Part shown: piece by piece, positions 14,315 to 15,319 of the stretch
How the letters are laid out: each line of letters starts with the position of its first letter
Position numbering within the stretch: position 1 is the first letter of the stretch
Origin: Methanomicrobiaceae archaeon UBA436
GTDB taxonomy: Archaea > Halobacteriota > Methanomicrobia > Methanomicrobiales > Methanoculleaceae
Direction of reading: 5' to 3'
DNA: 15,319 bases
Assembly (NCBI GenBank): GCA_002497965.1
Contig: DAFR01000062.1
Coordinates: 17,166-32,484 of the forward strand
Translations under genes and position numbers: made by a program
Notes under the pieces: generated by a model
Told to the model about the DNA's origin: nothing
Database searches by the model: none
The model's input: only the letters and a program-made list of their open reading frames with translations

Positions 14315-14340
14315 CGGCACCGCACAACATATACCCTACC

Positions 14341-15222
14341 ATGAAGTGGACGCGCGATTTCGGTCTCACTATGAGGATGATCCTCACGTCGCTCCTTCTC
14401 CTCATAGTCTACCTGATCTTCCTTGGCATCCTTGCCGCGCTCGGGTTCCCGTTTGAGTCCCTCCTGCTGGTGGCTGCCCTTATGGCGTTCCTCCAGTACT
14501 ACTTCTCAGATAAACTGGTGCTCTGGAGCACCAGGACGAGAATCGTCGAGGAGGACGAGTACCCGGAGTTGCACCGGATGGTAGAGAGCCTTGCCGCCAG
14601 GGCGGGTCTCCCCAAACCGAAGGTCGGGATTATGGTGTCCCCGGTGCCGAACGCGTTTGCTACCGGGCGCAGCCCGAAGAACGCGGTTGTGGCGGTAACC
14701 GACTCGATCATGCGGACGCTCAACCGCGAGGAGCTTGAGGCGGTGCTCGCCCACGAGATATCTCATGTGAAGAACCGGGACATGCTGACCCTGACGATGG
14801 CGAGTTTCATATCGATGCTTGCCTTCCTGATCATGCGTAACTGGATCTTCATAAGCCTCTTCAACAACCGCGACAACAACATGGGCGCGTTGATACTGGT
14901 CTACGTGGTCTCGATCGTTGTCTGGCTGGTGAGCACCCTTCTCACGCGGGCTCTATCCCGCTACAGGGAGTTTGCCGCGGACCGTGGCAGTGCAGTCCTG
15001 ACGGGGAACCCCCGGGCGCTGATATCGGCGCTGACAAAGATCAGCGGCCGGATGGACTACATCCCGGCCGAGAAGAAGCAGGAGGTTGAGGGGGCAAACG
15101 CCTTCTTCATCATCCCGGCCCTCTCGGGAAACACCCTGATGGAACTCTTCTCCACCCACCCGCCTCTCGAGAAGCGGGTGGCCGCCCTCCAGGAACTGGG
15201 GGCGCAGATGCGGGGCTACTGA
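14341..15222 (+). CDS. htpX: HtpX-type membrane zinc metalloprotease (M48)
   Basis: Membrane protease of the M48 family that degrades damaged or misassembled membrane proteins. 293 residues from ATG 14341, the family length; an upstream in-frame ATG (14242) would add 33 unconserved residues running through the promoter. Seen: two N-terminal membrane spans (about 12-34 and 38-56), HEISH with zinc ligands H138 and H142 and catalytic E139, a hydrophobic hairpin (about 152-173 and 182-202), REFAADRGSAVL with the third zinc ligand E210, and the C-terminal STHPPLEKRVAAL. All catalytic residues are present. It is divergent from thi4, and no other stress gene lies nearby in the window. Confidence 0.96.
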   Translation: MKWTRDFGLTMRMILTSLLLLIVYLIFLGILAALGFPFESLLLVAALMAFLQYYFSDKLVLWSTRTRIVEEDEYPELHRMVESLAARAGLPKPKVGIMVSPVPNAFATGRSPKNAVVAVTDSIMRTLNREELEAVLAHEISHVKNRDMLTLTMASFISMLAFLIMRNWIFISLFNNRDNNMGALILVYVVSIVVWLVSTLLTRALSRYREFAADRGSAVLTGNPRALISALTKISGRMDYIPAEKKQEVEGANAFFIIPALSGNTLMELFSTHPPLEKRVAALQELGAQMRGY

Positions 15223-15260
15223 CCCCGCCTCTCCAGAACCCACCGGATCAGCGATCTGGA

Positions 15261-15319
15261 CTATAAACTCTCCGCGTTTTTCCTGGAAGAATTGCCGCCG
15301 GCGGGCGGGCAGTGCATGG
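15261..15319 (+). promoter_or_regulatory. Promoter region of a gene beyond the right edge
   Basis: CTATAAA (15261-15267) in the 97 bp after htpX resembles an archaeal TATA box. A T5 run (15276-15280) lies behind it, and an ATG appears at 15316-15318, four bases before the edge region ends, too late to judge whether it starts a gene. Confidence 0.4.

Noticed and set aside
14207..14340. TPP riboswitch in the thi4 leader
   Set aside because: The conserved core sequences of the TPP aptamer were looked for on the minus strand and not found.
1..15319. Defence system, prophage, insertion sequence or CRISPR array
   Set aside because: No transposase, integrase, Cas, restriction or phage-like gene, and no spaced repeats; base composition is even and every gene fits core metabolism or information processing.

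Overview
The window is dense, high-GC archaeal DNA, almost certainly from a hydrogenotrophic methanogen of the Methanomicrobiales (Methanoculleus-like is my inference; no rRNA is present to confirm it). The evidence is a methanogenesis-marker YcaO, archaeal-only information genes (aIF2-gamma, Rpo7, Spt4, S24e, S27ae, L40e), an archaeal oligosaccharyltransferase AglB, a fused Kae1-Bud32, and TATA-box promoters often followed by leaderless or nearly leaderless starts.

Layout. (1) 1-4664, plus strand, cell surface: the 3' part of a GT4-type glycosyltransferase, then AglB with its own promoter, then an HDAC-superfamily deacetylase 5 bp behind AglB. (2) 4684-6679, methanogenesis and nickel: a minus-strand YcaO enzyme (methanogenesis marker 1, McrA thioglycine) diverges from a small DUF2098-type protein, which converges on and overlaps the gene for the nickel regulator NikR. 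All but the small protein have a plausible link to methyl-coenzyme M reductase, through its thioamide or its nickel cofactor F430. (3) 6837-12679, plus strand, a long information-processing block: aIF2-gamma, PIN nuclease, RNA polymerase Rpo7 (E'), Spt4 and GTP-dependent dephospho-CoA kinase, packed with overlapping starts and stops. S24e and S27ae follow behind a second promoter, then Kae1-Bud32, RdgB/HAM1 and L40e, ending at a hairpin plus T-run. (4) 12741-14206, minus strand: archaeal sulfide-dependent Thi4 followed by a DUF1917/Bles03-like protein. (5) 14341-15222, plus strand: HtpX membrane protease, then the promoter region of a gene beyond the window.

No tRNA, rRNA, CRISPR array, insertion sequence, prophage or toxin-antitoxin module was seen, and no gene-free stretch exceeds 300 bp. 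This is core chromosome rather than an accessory island. The best leads are the YcaO/DUF2098/NikR arrangement with a repeated motif around nikR, the structured thi4 leader, a likely CTG start for rdgB, the charged insertion in AglB, and the HDAC-like enzyme coupled to AglB.
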